In this document: positions 47,116-55,758 of the stretch, piece by piece
Position numbering within the stretch: position 1 is the first letter of the stretch
Layout: every line of letters starts with the position of its first letter
From: Chloroflexi bacterium TSY
Lineage (GTDB): Bacteria > Chloroflexota > Anaerolineae > Caldilineales > Caldilineaceae
Assembly (NCBI GenBank): GCA_019217005.1
Contig: JAHBNG010000065.1
Location: 14,144 to 78,143 of the forward strand
Direction: 5' to 3'
Length of the DNA stretch: 64,000 nucleotides
The notes under the pieces: generated by a model
What the model saw: only the letters and a program-made list of their open reading frames with translations
Told to the model about the DNA's origin: nothing
Database searches by the model: none
Translations under genes and position numbers: made by a program

Positions 47116-48444
47116 TTAACCAAAGCGAGACCCATCCTTGGCGCTGTCATCAAACAAAGCAGACAGCCCACTGAGCCTGCTTTCAATCCTCATCTCATCA
47201 CGAATATGGGTTGGATCGAGCACCCGCACCCGATCTTCTAAGGGTTGCGCTTCCTGCAGCGGGCGAGGCACAACGCACCCGTCCACTGCCGCTGCCCGCA
47301 ATAAGTCGATGGTTTGTTGTAATAGAGCAAATAAGCGAGACTGGTCTACGTCTAAATCACTCGACCGAGCCGCATCACGGCGAATCACGCCGGTGGGGAT
47401 CTCAAATCGAAAGCTGGCCACTGAGTCTTCATCCCACCATAAATCCAGCGAGACACCAGGTGGTTGTTCAAAGAGTGATTGATCGAACAATGTGCCAGAC
47501 TCGGCTTGATCTCGCTGCCCAAAACGACCGTGCTCTAGCTGTAGAGCTGGCATACCGTAGACACCGGCATTCAAGATCTTTTCGTCGAACAGAGCGAGCG
47601 GAAAATACCAAAGCTGATTGTCGCCGCGTTCAAGCATGAGCGGTTGCGGCTCAGGATCGGGAACAACAGGAGTAAACGATTCGCCTGGAACAAAGCCTTG
47701 CCCCGTGTAAACACGATCGGTCACATCGTCATCGCCAACCCGAGCCATTATCTCACCTGCATCATCAAGACCCAGATGAAGTTCGTGACCGCAAGGCAGA
47801 TCCCCGACATAGGTGAGAACCTGGCCATTGGTCAGATTGACTAAGACAGGTACAGTCGTCAAACGACCCGTCACGCCACGGATGACGCCTTGTAGGGCGA
47901 CAGGAAACAAGCCTCTATTCGTGAGCGTAAATTTGTTCAAGGACCGCAACAGACCATTTGCCTTGATCAGTTCTGGGCTGCGACGGCGCTGCTTGGGAAA
48001 CTCAACAAATGCTGGCTCTAGAGGTTCCTCGGCAACCCCTGTATGGAATACGGATCGACCACGGTTGACGCCAGTCGGTAACTCGAAATAGCGAGTGGCC
48101 AAGGCTTGCTGTGCCCCATCGATAATTTGGACCAAAACAAATTCGAGCACATCGCGTGACACTGCACCCCGCAAACGAGCCGCAATTGTGGCCTTCAATC
48201 GGGTACGGTAAAGATGATTGGGTTCCCACGCAGCGGCAGGTATGTCAAAAAGAGCACCCAGCTTCTCTAGATCAACGCGATCAAACGCAGTATCAATCCA
48301 GTGGGCACGCTGCACCCGATTCATATCCTCATCATAAGCAGCCAGGCTGTTGGCAAATAACCCCATAAATTGATGGAGCAAAGATCCCGGTTCGACATTG
48401 TAAATCGGCGGTAAGCGCTGCAAAATCGCGTCGAGTCGATTCAT
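47116..48444 (-). CDS. Tail protein I-like baseplate component (Afp12/gpI type)
   Basis: 442 residues, last gene of the tail-like operon. The first 120 residues match phage tail protein I/Afp12-type wedge proteins: LQRLPPIYNVEPGSLLHQFM, DTAFDRVDLEKLGALFDIP, YRTRLKATIAARLRGAVSRD. The rest is beta-rich (GQVLTYVGDLPCGHELHLGL) and less typical; the C-terminus has a helical segment after SRLFALLQQTIDLLRAAA. The protein would sit at the outer baseplate and link to fibres. Its start overlaps the gpJ-like stop by four bases. No fibre, tape measure, ATPase or toxin gene follows; an IS701-type element begins 36 bases later. Confidence 0.82.
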   Translation of the reverse strand: MNRLDAILQRLPPIYNVEPGSLLHQFMGLFANSLAAYDEDMNRVQRAHWIDTAFDRVDLEKLGALFDIPAAAWEPNHLYRTRLKATIAARLRGAVSRDVLEFVLVQIIDGAQQALATRYFELPTGVNRGRSVFHTGVAEEPLEPAFVEFPKQRRRSPELIKANGLLRSLNKFTLTNRGLFPVALQGVIRGVTGRLTTVPVLVNLTNGQVLTYVGDLPCGHELHLGLDDAGEIMARVGDDDVTDRVYTGQGFVPGESFTPVVPDPEPQPLMLERGDNQLWYFPLALFDEKILNAGVYGMPALQLEHGRFGQRDQAESGTLFDQSLFEQPPGVSLDLWWDEDSVASFRFEIPTGVIRRDAARSSDLDVDQSRLFALLQQTIDLLRAAAVDGCVVPRPLQEAQPLEDRVRVLDPTHIRDEMRIESRLSGLSALFDDSAKDGSRFG

Positions 48445-50168
48445 GTGGTCGCCTCCTCAATGCGCACTGCACGTACCTGTAGGGTACTGCCAGGTGGCAT
48501 TGTAAAGGCAGGATCATTATCGCGTAGTTCAGTAAAGCCTCCTCCCTCTTGATCGAACACGATCACACTATCTGCTCGCATTAGTGCAAATGTGTCATCG
48601 TCTCGAATCGCCGTGGCGATCTGATCAAAGGTGATGGTTGCCCCTGGTTGGAGGTTCGATAGCAGACTTTCAAGGATAGTGGATATGGTCGCCTGTAAGC
48701 TCTCGACGCCAATGTCGAGGGACGTCACGCTTAGGTCCGCATCGACCTGGATCAGAATAGGCGGTCCATCAGCGACAGCCGCGTCGAATTGTGCGGTGCC
48801 AAAGGTGACGGGTGTTAAAGAGTTTACCGTTGCCGTCTGCCCGGTTGGCAAAGTCCAAGTCTCTTCATTGATAGGCACGCCATCGGCAGTGACGGCGATT
48901 GTGGCATCGACAACGGCCTCATCTTGCAAGACTAAGGTCACCAACCGCTTAAGACGAAGAGTGCCATTTGGCCCCAAATTGCGCGTATATTCACTCAGAC
49001 GACTCGTAATGCCATCCTTAATGTCCGCCACCTGCGAGGCCGTCAACGAAGAACCAGCCAGAATTAAATCTACTTGATAGCCAATGATGACTTGGCCAGC
49101 CCAATGGCGATCAATGTAGATCCCGGCTGGTCGCAGTTCGGTTACGCGCTGATCGGCCAGCCGTCGATTGAAGTCATTATCCTCGCTCAAGGCAATATCG
49201 ACTCGCAAGGTACCAGGCAGCAGCACCGCAGGGTCTGGGTACTCACTTAAGGTGACAGCCGAAACAAAGGGTAATCCTTCCAGCCCGAATCGGATTGCAT
49301 CTCGCGTGCCTTTGCCCGTTGCATGAATGGCCCGTCGAGCACGTGTCGCCAGTTGGGCATCCGTTTCTTCTTCAGTGGCGCGATAGGTTGCTTCATCGTT
49401 CGTCACGCGATCGATCCCGGCAATCGCACGCTCCAGCACGGTCAATTTGCCACTGTCGACAGGATTGGTGCGAGCGTGTTGACCATGTACCCATACTTCC
49501 ACAGTCGCTTGATTGGGCAACAGTGTGGCCTCTTGGCTGGTAAGATAGCGTGCACCTTCACCATCACTGACCACCGTGGAGATCGGAATAAAGACGTTGC
49601 CGGGCGAACCGGAACGGCGCGAAAATCGTACTTTGCCCACGGGATGACCTGCCCTTAAGCGGCGCGTATCGACCAAAGCGACCGCCTTATCTAACGATCT
49701 TCCTGTAGCGGTTTCCACGAAGGCGGACTCATAGACCAATTGCAATTGTTGGTATTGAGTAGCGATCTCTCTTGATAGAGTCTCAATCAGAGTTCGAGCC
49801 ACGCTCCCCACATTGACATCCGTAATTGGTGTCGGTCGCAGACGATCTGGGTAATAGTTGACAGTCAGCGTGGTCTGTAGCGCTGGCTTCTGGGCGCGTT
49901 CGCGAAAGCGAATGGCAACCAAGTCATCGGGATTTTGTTCGGTACCGACCAGTTCAAACTCGCGTTCGGAAAAACGATAGTCTACCAATTCGCCACTTAA
50001 TTCAATCTGCCCCTGCAAATGACTGATTCGACGGACGGGCCGATTCTCCAAGTGGATTAGCTCCGGGACAGTCGTACCAATGGCATGTACTTCGGCGATA
50101 GTGCCCCCTGTGAGCACCGTTAATAGGTCGCGGACAATATCGGGATAGGTACGATCAGAAAAGTTCAT
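48441..50168 (-). CDS. Baseplate J-like wedge protein (gpJ/Afp11/T4 gp6 type)
   Basis: 575 residues. Signatures of baseplate J-like proteins: VGSVARTLIETLSREIATQY near residue 120, GHPVGKVRFSRRSGSPGNVF, then the core repeats ATRARRAIHATGKGTRDAIR, GLPFVSAVTLSEYPDP and RVTELRPAGIYIDRHW. These form the wedge ring around the hub of a contractile baseplate. ATG at 50168 overlaps the gp25-like stop (ATGA), and its stop overlaps the next start, so the baseplate genes are translationally coupled. Length is in the usual range. Confidence 0.88.
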   Translation of the reverse strand: MNFSDRTYPDIVRDLLTVLTGGTIAEVHAIGTTVPELIHLENRPVRRISHLQGQIELSGELVDYRFSEREFELVGTEQNPDDLVAIRFRERAQKPALQTTLTVNYYPDRLRPTPITDVNVGSVARTLIETLSREIATQYQQLQLVYESAFVETATGRSLDKAVALVDTRRLRAGHPVGKVRFSRRSGSPGNVFIPISTVVSDGEGARYLTSQEATLLPNQATVEVWVHGQHARTNPVDSGKLTVLERAIAGIDRVTNDEATYRATEEETDAQLATRARRAIHATGKGTRDAIRFGLEGLPFVSAVTLSEYPDPAVLLPGTLRVDIALSEDNDFNRRLADQRVTELRPAGIYIDRHWAGQVIIGYQVDLILAGSSLTASQVADIKDGITSRLSEYTRNLGPNGTLRLKRLVTLVLQDEAVVDATIAVTADGVPINEETWTLPTGQTATVNSLTPVTFGTAQFDAAVADGPPILIQVDADLSVTSLDIGVESLQATISTILESLLSNLQPGATITFDQIATAIRDDDTFALMRADSVIVFDQEGGGFTELRDNDPAFTMPPGSTLQVRAVRIEEATT

Positions 50169-50623
50169 AGACCGACCTCCAAGCCTAGTCGCACTGGATC
50201 ACCACCCCCGACCGCCAGAACATATGCAACGATGCGGAGACGATCCGGCGTGTCGGCTGATGTAGGTAACACTTCTAATGAAAGCACTTTTTCCACGCGT
50301 TTTTCTTGAGCAATTGCTTGTATCACGTAAGCGCGGGCACTCAGTGTCGCAGCCTCCACGTTTTCGGTGCCGATTAGTTCATGTAGTCGGCTACCATACT
50401 TCGCATGTCCTAAATCCTTGAGCGAGCCTAATGGCGTCAGTAAACGCAGCACCAACGCCTGTTGCAGATTTTCCATTCCCCTTGCCGCACCAAGATCGGT
50501 CGGCTCATCGAGAAAAATGATCCCGGCAGGATCGCGGGTTAAGTCGAGGCTATCCCATTCGTCGGCTTGAAAGAAAGGTATTACCAGTAAATCGTTTCCC
50601 AAATGGTTCAGATCTGCCGCCAT
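50165..50623 (-). CDS. gp25/gpW-family baseplate protein
   Basis: 152 residues. Resembles T4 gp25/P2 gpW and Afp9: an N-terminal helical part, DEPTDLGAARGMENLQQALV with the run LLTPLGSLKDLGHAKYGSRL (the conserved LLT..GS....YGS motif of gp25), then a beta C-terminus ending VLAVGGGDPVRLGLEVGL. This protein joins wedge to sheath and starts sheath polymerisation in contractile machines. It begins two bases after the PAAR-like stop and overlaps the gpJ-like start. Confidence 0.87.
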   Translation of the reverse strand: MAADLNHLGNDLLVIPFFQADEWDSLDLTRDPAGIIFLDEPTDLGAARGMENLQQALVLRLLTPLGSLKDLGHAKYGSRLHELIGTENVEAATLSARAYVIQAIAQEKRVEKVLSLEVLPTSADTPDRLRIVAYVLAVGGGDPVRLGLEVGL

Positions 50624-50625
50624 CT

Positions 50626-51027
50626 TTAGCCTCCCACGAAGACCGTTCCAGCCGCAATAATTTGTCCCACTGGGGCATCCGCTGGATCATTGCAGGTTTT
50701 GACCGTATCGGTCGCTCGAGCCACCATTTTGCCCTGAACTTTCACTGTAGCGCTCCCCAACATAACCGTTCCCTTATTCATGGGCGGCGTTTGAAACGAT
50801 ACGCCCGGCGGGGTTGGCGTGTGGGCCGGTTGATTGTTGGCCGTACTATCGACGGTGGCCACTGCCTTCCCATTGGTCGAGACTGTTGTCGATAAGGCAC
50901 CATCCAACTGACCCGAAAAGGGGTGGGGTAAGGGTGTAGGAACTGGACCGCCTGCAGTCGGAACCAATACAATATGCGTATCAACTGTGACAACCTGATC
51001 TCCTTGACGTGCAATTGGGTTTCCCAT
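50626..51027 (-). CDS. PAAR-like spike-tip protein
   Basis: 133 residues, Gly/Thr/Val-rich, with no charged linker: MGNPIARQGDQVVTVDTHIV, PHPFSGQLDGALSTTVSTNG, a short histidine/threonine loop AHTPTPPGVSF, and KGTVMLGSATVKVQGKMVAR repeats that end in a Gly-rich strand. This is the layout of PAAR-like proteins (DUF4150-like/Afp10), which cap the spike tip, often with bound metal. It carries no effector domain. It abuts the spike gene (ATG/stop adjacent) and precedes the gp25-like gene by two bases. Confidence 0.82.
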   Translation of the reverse strand: MGNPIARQGDQVVTVDTHIVLVPTAGGPVPTPLPHPFSGQLDGALSTTVSTNGKAVATVDSTANNQPAHTPTPPGVSFQTPPMNKGTVMLGSATVKVQGKMVARATDTVKTCNDPADAPVGQIIAAGTVFVGG

Positions 51028-51771
51028 TAGTTAATATCCACCGTTTGTCCGTTAATTTTCACTTCTGTATCTCCTTCGATTTTTATCGAAGTGGCCTTGA
51101 GGTTTAGCGTACCGGCTGCCTCGATGGTCAGGTCACCATCTTGGGCCAAGGAAATTTTTGTGCCGCCGGCAGCGACGTTGACCACCCCATCCGAATCAGA
51201 TGTGTGATCAAGTTGAACCTGAACCCTGCCAGCATTGAGTTCGACCTTACCGTCACTTATAGAGAGAGAAGCATCTTTATCACCGCCCAGTGAGACCGTA
51301 AATGAGCGTTCGGATCCATCGGCAAAGAGGCGTAAGTCAACCGCTTCCTGTTCCGGGTCTTCAGCGTCACCCGGCCAGATCAAGGCCGCTTCATCGCGCG
51401 TAAACACGGGCGGGCGTCGCTCGTCAGAATAGACTTGCCCCAGCGCAATCGCCGAAGAGAGGTCGCCACGCGGCATGAGGACCAACGTATGGGCTGGGGA
51501 ACCAACGCCAGAACCGAATGAGGTCGCCACGCGGCATGAGGACCAACACCACATCACCCTGTCGAGGCAATGCAGCAGCCCCACCGACCGTGCTCGCTAA
51601 GGGTACACGATTGATTGCCAATCCAGAATTCTTCAGCTTGACACTAACGGTATGGCTATCCGCTCCATCCGCATCATCGAAGTTCGACGTCACAACGGCT
51701 AGTTCTAAATAAGGATGACGTTTCACCTCATGCCGGGCGATAGCCTGGACGACTTCTACCAGACGGCTCAT
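51027..51771 (-). pseudogene. Spike protein, gpV/VgrG-like (OB fold), interrupted by a 61-bp insertion
   Basis: ATG at 51771 begins MSRLVEVVQAIARHEVKRHP. The gpV OB-fold continues through SVKLKNSGLAINRVPL and RQGDVVLVLMPRGDL, where 61 extra bases break the frame; 28 of them repeat the preceding 28 (51459-51486 and 51520-51547). Removing the insert joins MPRGDL to SSAIALGQVYSDERRPP in frame. The rest, in another frame, is a repetitive beta-helix stem ending IKIEGDTEVKINGQTVDIN. The ancestral protein would have about 225 residues. It normally sits between the hub and PAAR tip. As it stands no full spike can be made unless an unusual frame change occurs. Confidence 0.83.
51459..51547. repeat. 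28-bp direct repeat with 61-bp period inside the spike gene
   Basis: Identical units 51459-51486 and 51520-51547 (GAGGTCGCCACGCGGCATGA plus eight more bases) with 33 unrelated bases between. The 61-bp period is not divisible by three. Confidence 0.92.
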
Positions 51772-52781
51772 AGCAATGCCCCAGCCGCACCAATCAGGTC
51801 AGCAAAATCAAAAGCACTGCCCACTTGTGCTGAAGCCCAAACCTCTGTCGTCGCACCGCCTGCCCGGGCAACTGTCGAGACCACTTGCCGAATGCGACAT
51901 TCTTGGAGCGGCAATTCAGCTGGCATGTCGGCAAATTCGAGACGCATGCCTGGCTGAAGAGTTGGCTGCAACCAGGTGCGCAAGCGCACCTGCGCTTCGT
52001 CCGCCGCCTGTCGATGAGATAGCGCCGCGGCAGCCAGTTCGGCGTCATCCGTTGTGCGCAGTTCGGGTTGCGCAATCCGGCGCGCGTTGGGGCCAGCTTC
52101 AGCACCACCCCCCCGCAGGAAATCGGTAATGATCCACCGACTTTCAGGTGAGGATGGCTCATCTGCACCTTCACCAATCACCATGAGCGAATTTGGATTC
52201 GCCAATCCGCTATCAATTTGGCCTGCCAGCAATTCTCGACCATAACGTAGGGCCAGTTCGTCACCTGGACCACCGACATCTGTTACATGCAGAGCACCAG
52301 CACCGTCAAAACTGCCCGCGGCTCCGGCTAACTGGGCGAGACGAGCAACTTCTTGGGCGGCTGTGCTTCGGCCTTCGGCTACGTAAAGCGCAAAGGTCGC
52401 TCCATCTACGCTATCCGCAACGTCTACGTCCACGTCGCTACAGAGTCTGGAAATGACATCACCGATGGTCACTTGTTCAAGCGTGAACGTTGGTCGGTAG
52501 CGGGCCAGGGCCAGGCCGCCATTATGGGCTTCAAGCTGCAAACCCGACATCAACCGCCGGATTTGGGTCAACCGTCCGCTAAAGACAGTTGCGGCACCTT
52601 CGCCACCATCGATCTCCAGAGTGCAATCCTCGCCGGGTTCGGCATCAAAGGTAACGGACGCAGGCAACAAAATCTCTAGCCGATCCACGGCGGATAGCTG
52701 GGTGCGCCGCAAGCGCATCGCGCGACAATGTTGATCATACAGGCGGTTGCCAACGGTTAAGGCTATCGTTATCGTCAACAT
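51768..52781 (-). CDS. Tail hub protein, gpD/T4 gp27-like
   Basis: 337 residues. VFSGRLTQIRRLMSGLQLEA and the domain order resemble phage late control gene D/VgrG N-terminal hub domains; QVTIGDVISRLCSDVDVDVA followed by QEVARLAQLAGAAGSFDG is the typical middle. The C-terminus GMRLEFADMPAELPLQECRI is the last hub strand set. Three copies would form the ring that holds the spike. Its start meets the stop of the preceding gene and its stop overlaps the spike gene by four bases. Hub and spike are separate genes here, unlike the fused Afp8. Confidence 0.83.
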   Translation of the reverse strand: MLTITIALTVGNRLYDQHCRAMRLRRTQLSAVDRLEILLPASVTFDAEPGEDCTLEIDGGEGAATVFSGRLTQIRRLMSGLQLEAHNGGLALARYRPTFTLEQVTIGDVISRLCSDVDVDVADSVDGATFALYVAEGRSTAAQEVARLAQLAGAAGSFDGAGALHVTDVGGPGDELALRYGRELLAGQIDSGLANPNSLMVIGEGADEPSSPESRWIITDFLRGGGAEAGPNARRIAQPELRTTDDAELAAAALSHRQAADEAQVRLRTWLQPTLQPGMRLEFADMPAELPLQECRIRQVVSTVARAGGATTEVWASAQVGSAFDFADLIGAAGALL

Positions 52782-53434
52782 TATGAGCCGCCCCCCAGCA
52801 ATTGTGACAAGCCATCGGATAAGCCATCGGTCCCACTGCCCGACTCCTCTAAGCTGGCCGATTCTTCTTGAACCGGCGTCAGCGGGTTGCCAAGAGCTAA
52901 ATCGGCCAGACCCGCCAAGGCTTCCAAATCACCTAGGACATCCGTGACCGCATCGAGCGCACCTTGAAGGTCGCCCGCTATGTCAGTAATATCCCCTAGC
53001 ACGTCCGTGTCAAAACCAAGATCCACACCATCTAGCCCGCCAAATGGTGATAGCTCGGCAGGTTCTGGCAAAGGCGGTGATTCTCGTAGCAGAAATCGGT
53101 ATTGATAATACCCCGGTTGCCCGGCGAATTCTTGGAACTCTGCGGCCACGATCAGTACATTTTCCATTTCTAGAGCGGTCACAATATCCGCTGTAAACGG
53201 GACGGCTTCCCCAGCAGAGGCTTTATTTTGCAATTCTGCCAGGCGATCAGCCACCTCTTCACCCAATAACAGACCTGCGATTTCGATTTCGTGAGAGGAG
53301 CGACCAAGCTGTTGCTGCAAATCGCCCGCCAAACCAGGAATGGGCATAGACAAGGTATGTTGCCGCGTGCGCTGTCTGGCCCACGTCACATAATCAAGTG
53401 CTAGATCATCAAGCATTGGAATGGGACGGGTCAT
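52781..53434 (-). CDS. Small tail protein, gpU / hub-accessory-like
   Basis: 217 residues. The central part (HEIEIAGLLLGEEVADRLAE, AVPFTADIVTALEMENVLIV, FAGQPGYYQYRFLLRES) resembles the phage tail proteins that bridge tube and hub (gpU or the DNA-circularisation-N group in Mu-like phages); this is judged by motif and position. The last 90 residues are a low-complexity Asp/Leu/Gly-rich repeat region (LGDITDIAGDLQGALDAVTD) and a Ser/Gly end. There is no LysM domain, which the Afp7 counterpart has. It overlaps its neighbours' start and stop by one to four bases. Confidence 0.65.
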   Translation of the reverse strand: MTRPIPMLDDLALDYVTWARQRTRQHTLSMPIPGLAGDLQQQLGRSSHEIEIAGLLLGEEVADRLAELQNKASAGEAVPFTADIVTALEMENVLIVAAEFQEFAGQPGYYQYRFLLRESPPLPEPAELSPFGGLDGVDLGFDTDVLGDITDIAGDLQGALDAVTDVLGDLEALAGLADLALGNPLTPVQEESASLEESGSGTDGLSDGLSQLLGGGS

Positions 53435-55194
53435 GGCAGATCAATCCCCGTTTCGCGTGCAGCGCGTTCAAATACATCCGCCAGATTCTCTTCCAGTTCA
53501 CTCAGTGCAAATGGCTGTGCGAACCGTGGGTCAGGTTTGGCTAAATCATGCGGCATGGCTTCAAGACCTGTCTCTTGAACCGTATTTGCAGGCATTTTTG
53601 TCGTTTCTGGTGGTGGATTCCAATCTGCGTAGGATGCTGAACTGCCAGATAGATCCGGATTGACTGTACCTCCTGGATGCTGTCTGGGTAACGGTGACAC
53701 AAGCGGTTTCCAACCAGACTCTTGAGGTCTGGTGTGCGAAGTTGGTTGCAGCCAGAGAGCTGACTGAATTGTTTGTTGCTCTCCATCTCCCCATGCCGTG
53801 GCAGAAGGGGCAGGTTGCGCTTCAGCCTGACTTTCGCCTTGCCCCCTGTTGGTCTCACACTCTGTTTTCAGGGTCGTATTTGCTGCCATTCTTGTTATAT
53901 TCGATGGTGGTGAGATCCAATCCGGACGGGACGTTGAACTGCCCGTTTCACCAGTGTGGACCGCTCCAGAATGTTGCTGGGTTGAAGGGGGAGCAGGTGG
54001 TTGCCAATCGGATTTGCGATCTTGAGAATATGAAGTCGGATTAGACCAGAAAGTTGCTTGGGTTGATGATTGCTCCAATTCTTCCCACGCCCGAGCAAAA
54101 ACCGTAGACTGTGCTTCGTCATCTTGAGGTGGCAGAGATGAAAGTGACCCCTGTGACGCTTGACTCGCTCCATGAGAATAAGCCAAATCGTGAGGTTGAC
54201 CTGTAACAAATCCTTTTCTCCAACCTGCTGATTGTGACTTGCTATCCACGGACGCCTGATTTGGGGTCGTCGAAACGAATGGTCTGTGGCCCTCGGCAGA
54301 GCGACTCTGATATGAATTTGAACTTGCATCCCTGGTTTTTAGTCGAACTGTCCCACCAAAACGATTTAAACCATCATTTGGATGTAAAGGGACGTTGTTT
54401 TCTATGAACTGCTCTTGGGCGGTCACTCTATTGTCCCCTTTAAAAGCCAAATTTGGCTCTCTCTCTAGTGATGACGATTCAGACATCGCAACTGGATTTT
54501 CGGCGCGATTTTCCGCACTCCATTGAGCGCCTGAAGATGCTCCTGCTGCGAAACGTTGCTCCCTACTTTCGTTAAGTTTTGGATGCGTGAGGTCAGGTGA
54601 CAAGCCTGCCCAAGTCGCAACCGAGTCAAGCATTGACTGTAAGCGAATGTATATCTGAGCATCAGTCGTGGCAGCTTGTTCTCGAACGATTTCTGGTTCC
54701 GATTCTGAATGCCGAGATTCGGGTATGGCAACAATGGATGTCCATCCATCGTCCTCGGGCACGCGCCGATGCACTAGTTGTCGATCGATATCCTGTGCAA
54801 CCAGCGCATGTATCATATCATCTAGCAACGACGCTGGATGGTCGGCCAAATCTAATGGGCGCCAGCCAAAAGCTTGGGCCAATACTATCTCGGCACGCAC
54901 CAGCGACATCGGCGGTGCGTGCTCCGGGACGTCTAACAGATTCAGACAGAGGAAGGCATAGCGATCCTGGTTTATGGTAGGTATTGGGTCTAGCAGCACT
55001 TCGAACAGTTCCTGAATAAACACGGTGTAGTCAAATTGACCAGATGCTGCCGCAGTGCGTATCAGGCGGTGTCGTTGCCCCCAATCCCACTCAGATAAGG
55101 TATACGTCTGTCCCTGCTCTTCAATCGTCCAAGTATTGTGGTGTAAATCGCGCCACACTGTTGCATCTGGGATATCAACGGGTATCTGAATCAT
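53431..55194 (-). CDS. Large, repeat-containing protein of unknown function in the tail operon
   Basis: 587 residues that I do not recognise as a known family. Residues 1-150 look folded and helical (VFIQELFEVLLDPIPTINQD, AQAFGWRPLDLADHP), like a tail assembly chaperone-type domain. Residues about 150-540 are Ser/Gln/Pro/Thr-rich and probably disordered, with two tandem units of about 79 residues (367-445 and 465-543) sharing WxxPTSxSxxxxSxWxP and GSSxSxxDWxxPP. The last 44 residues end in a helix, ALSELEENLADVFERAARET. It occupies the place between tube and hub genes where phages encode chaperone and tape measure. A tape-measure or tube-cargo role is a hypothesis only. Confidence 0.6.
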   Translation of the reverse strand: MIQIPVDIPDATVWRDLHHNTWTIEEQGQTYTLSEWDWGQRHRLIRTAAASGQFDYTVFIQELFEVLLDPIPTINQDRYAFLCLNLLDVPEHAPPMSLVRAEIVLAQAFGWRPLDLADHPASLLDDMIHALVAQDIDRQLVHRRVPEDDGWTSIVAIPESRHSESEPEIVREQAATTDAQIYIRLQSMLDSVATWAGLSPDLTHPKLNESREQRFAAGASSGAQWSAENRAENPVAMSESSSLEREPNLAFKGDNRVTAQEQFIENNVPLHPNDGLNRFGGTVRLKTRDASSNSYQSRSAEGHRPFVSTTPNQASVDSKSQSAGWRKGFVTGQPHDLAYSHGASQASQGSLSSLPPQDDEAQSTVFARAWEELEQSSTQATFWSNPTSYSQDRKSDWQPPAPPSTQQHSGAVHTGETGSSTSRPDWISPPSNITRMAANTTLKTECETNRGQGESQAEAQPAPSATAWGDGEQQTIQSALWLQPTSHTRPQESGWKPLVSPLPRQHPGGTVNPDLSGSSASYADWNPPPETTKMPANTVQETGLEAMPHDLAKPDPRFAQPFALSELEENLADVFERAARETGIDLP

Positions 55195-55217
55195 CTCTAT
55201 TCCTTTAGGTGGCGTCT

Positions 55218-55617
55218 CTATTCGGTGGCCGCCTCATCTTCTTCGCGAACACGCGTTGCGGAAAAGGAATAGACAGTCTCTCCATGACCGCCAGACTGAA
55301 TGGAGAACTCTTTGTTTGTAATATAACAATCATCCAGGGAGACGGATCGGGTGGCCTGACCGTGCGTCAGCGTAGAAACTATCTGGAACATCTCACCAGA
55401 AGTGGATAACGCATCTAAGGCTTGTACTAGCCGACGCAACATGAATTCTGCCCTGGACGCGGGTCGCACCATAATAAACGGTCAATCGTTCGTCGGAGCC
55501 TAAAGCAAAGACATCGCCTTGTTGGCGGACAACGCGGTAATCAATGCTTTGCACACCTTCGACTGGATTGCCATCTACCATTATTGAAGAGCTATTCGCC
55601 GTGAAGATCGTAGCCAT
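55218..55617 (-). pseudogene. Tail tube protein (gp19/Hcp-like), +1 frameshift
   Basis: ATG at 55617 follows GGGGAG. The first frame reads ANSSSIMVDGNPVEGVQSID and YRVVRQQGDVFALGSDERLT, then YYGATRVQGRIHVASAST; the second frame continues with ALDALSTSGEMFQIVSTLTH, SVSLDDCYITNKEFSIQSGG and YSFSATRVREEDE. One extra A near 55427 explains the break. The joined protein of about 132 residues fits the Afp1/Afp5 and gp19 family, which stacks as hexamers inside the sheath. The stop lies within a dispersed repeat end (55204-55220). If the frameshift is real no tube can form. Confidence 0.78.
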
Positions 55618-55655
55618 TAAATTCTCCCCTATTTGTTGTCAACCATCGAACGCCG

Positions 55656-55753
55656 GTACATCTTTTCGTAAATAGCACAGCAGTTTATTTCGCTGACTTC
55701 CTCTGAGGAATGGCTTGAAAAACCTCATGCGAACTTCTGCTGGTATTTACTAG
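55656..55753. repeat. 98-bp dispersed repeat, copy 1 (between sheath and tube)
   Basis: GTACATCTTTTCGTAAATAG ... AACTTCTGCTGGTATTTACTAG. It matches 59882-59979, which has the same length and orientation. It fills the gap between the sheath stop and tube start. Confidence 0.8.
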
Positions 55754-55758
55754 GTATC

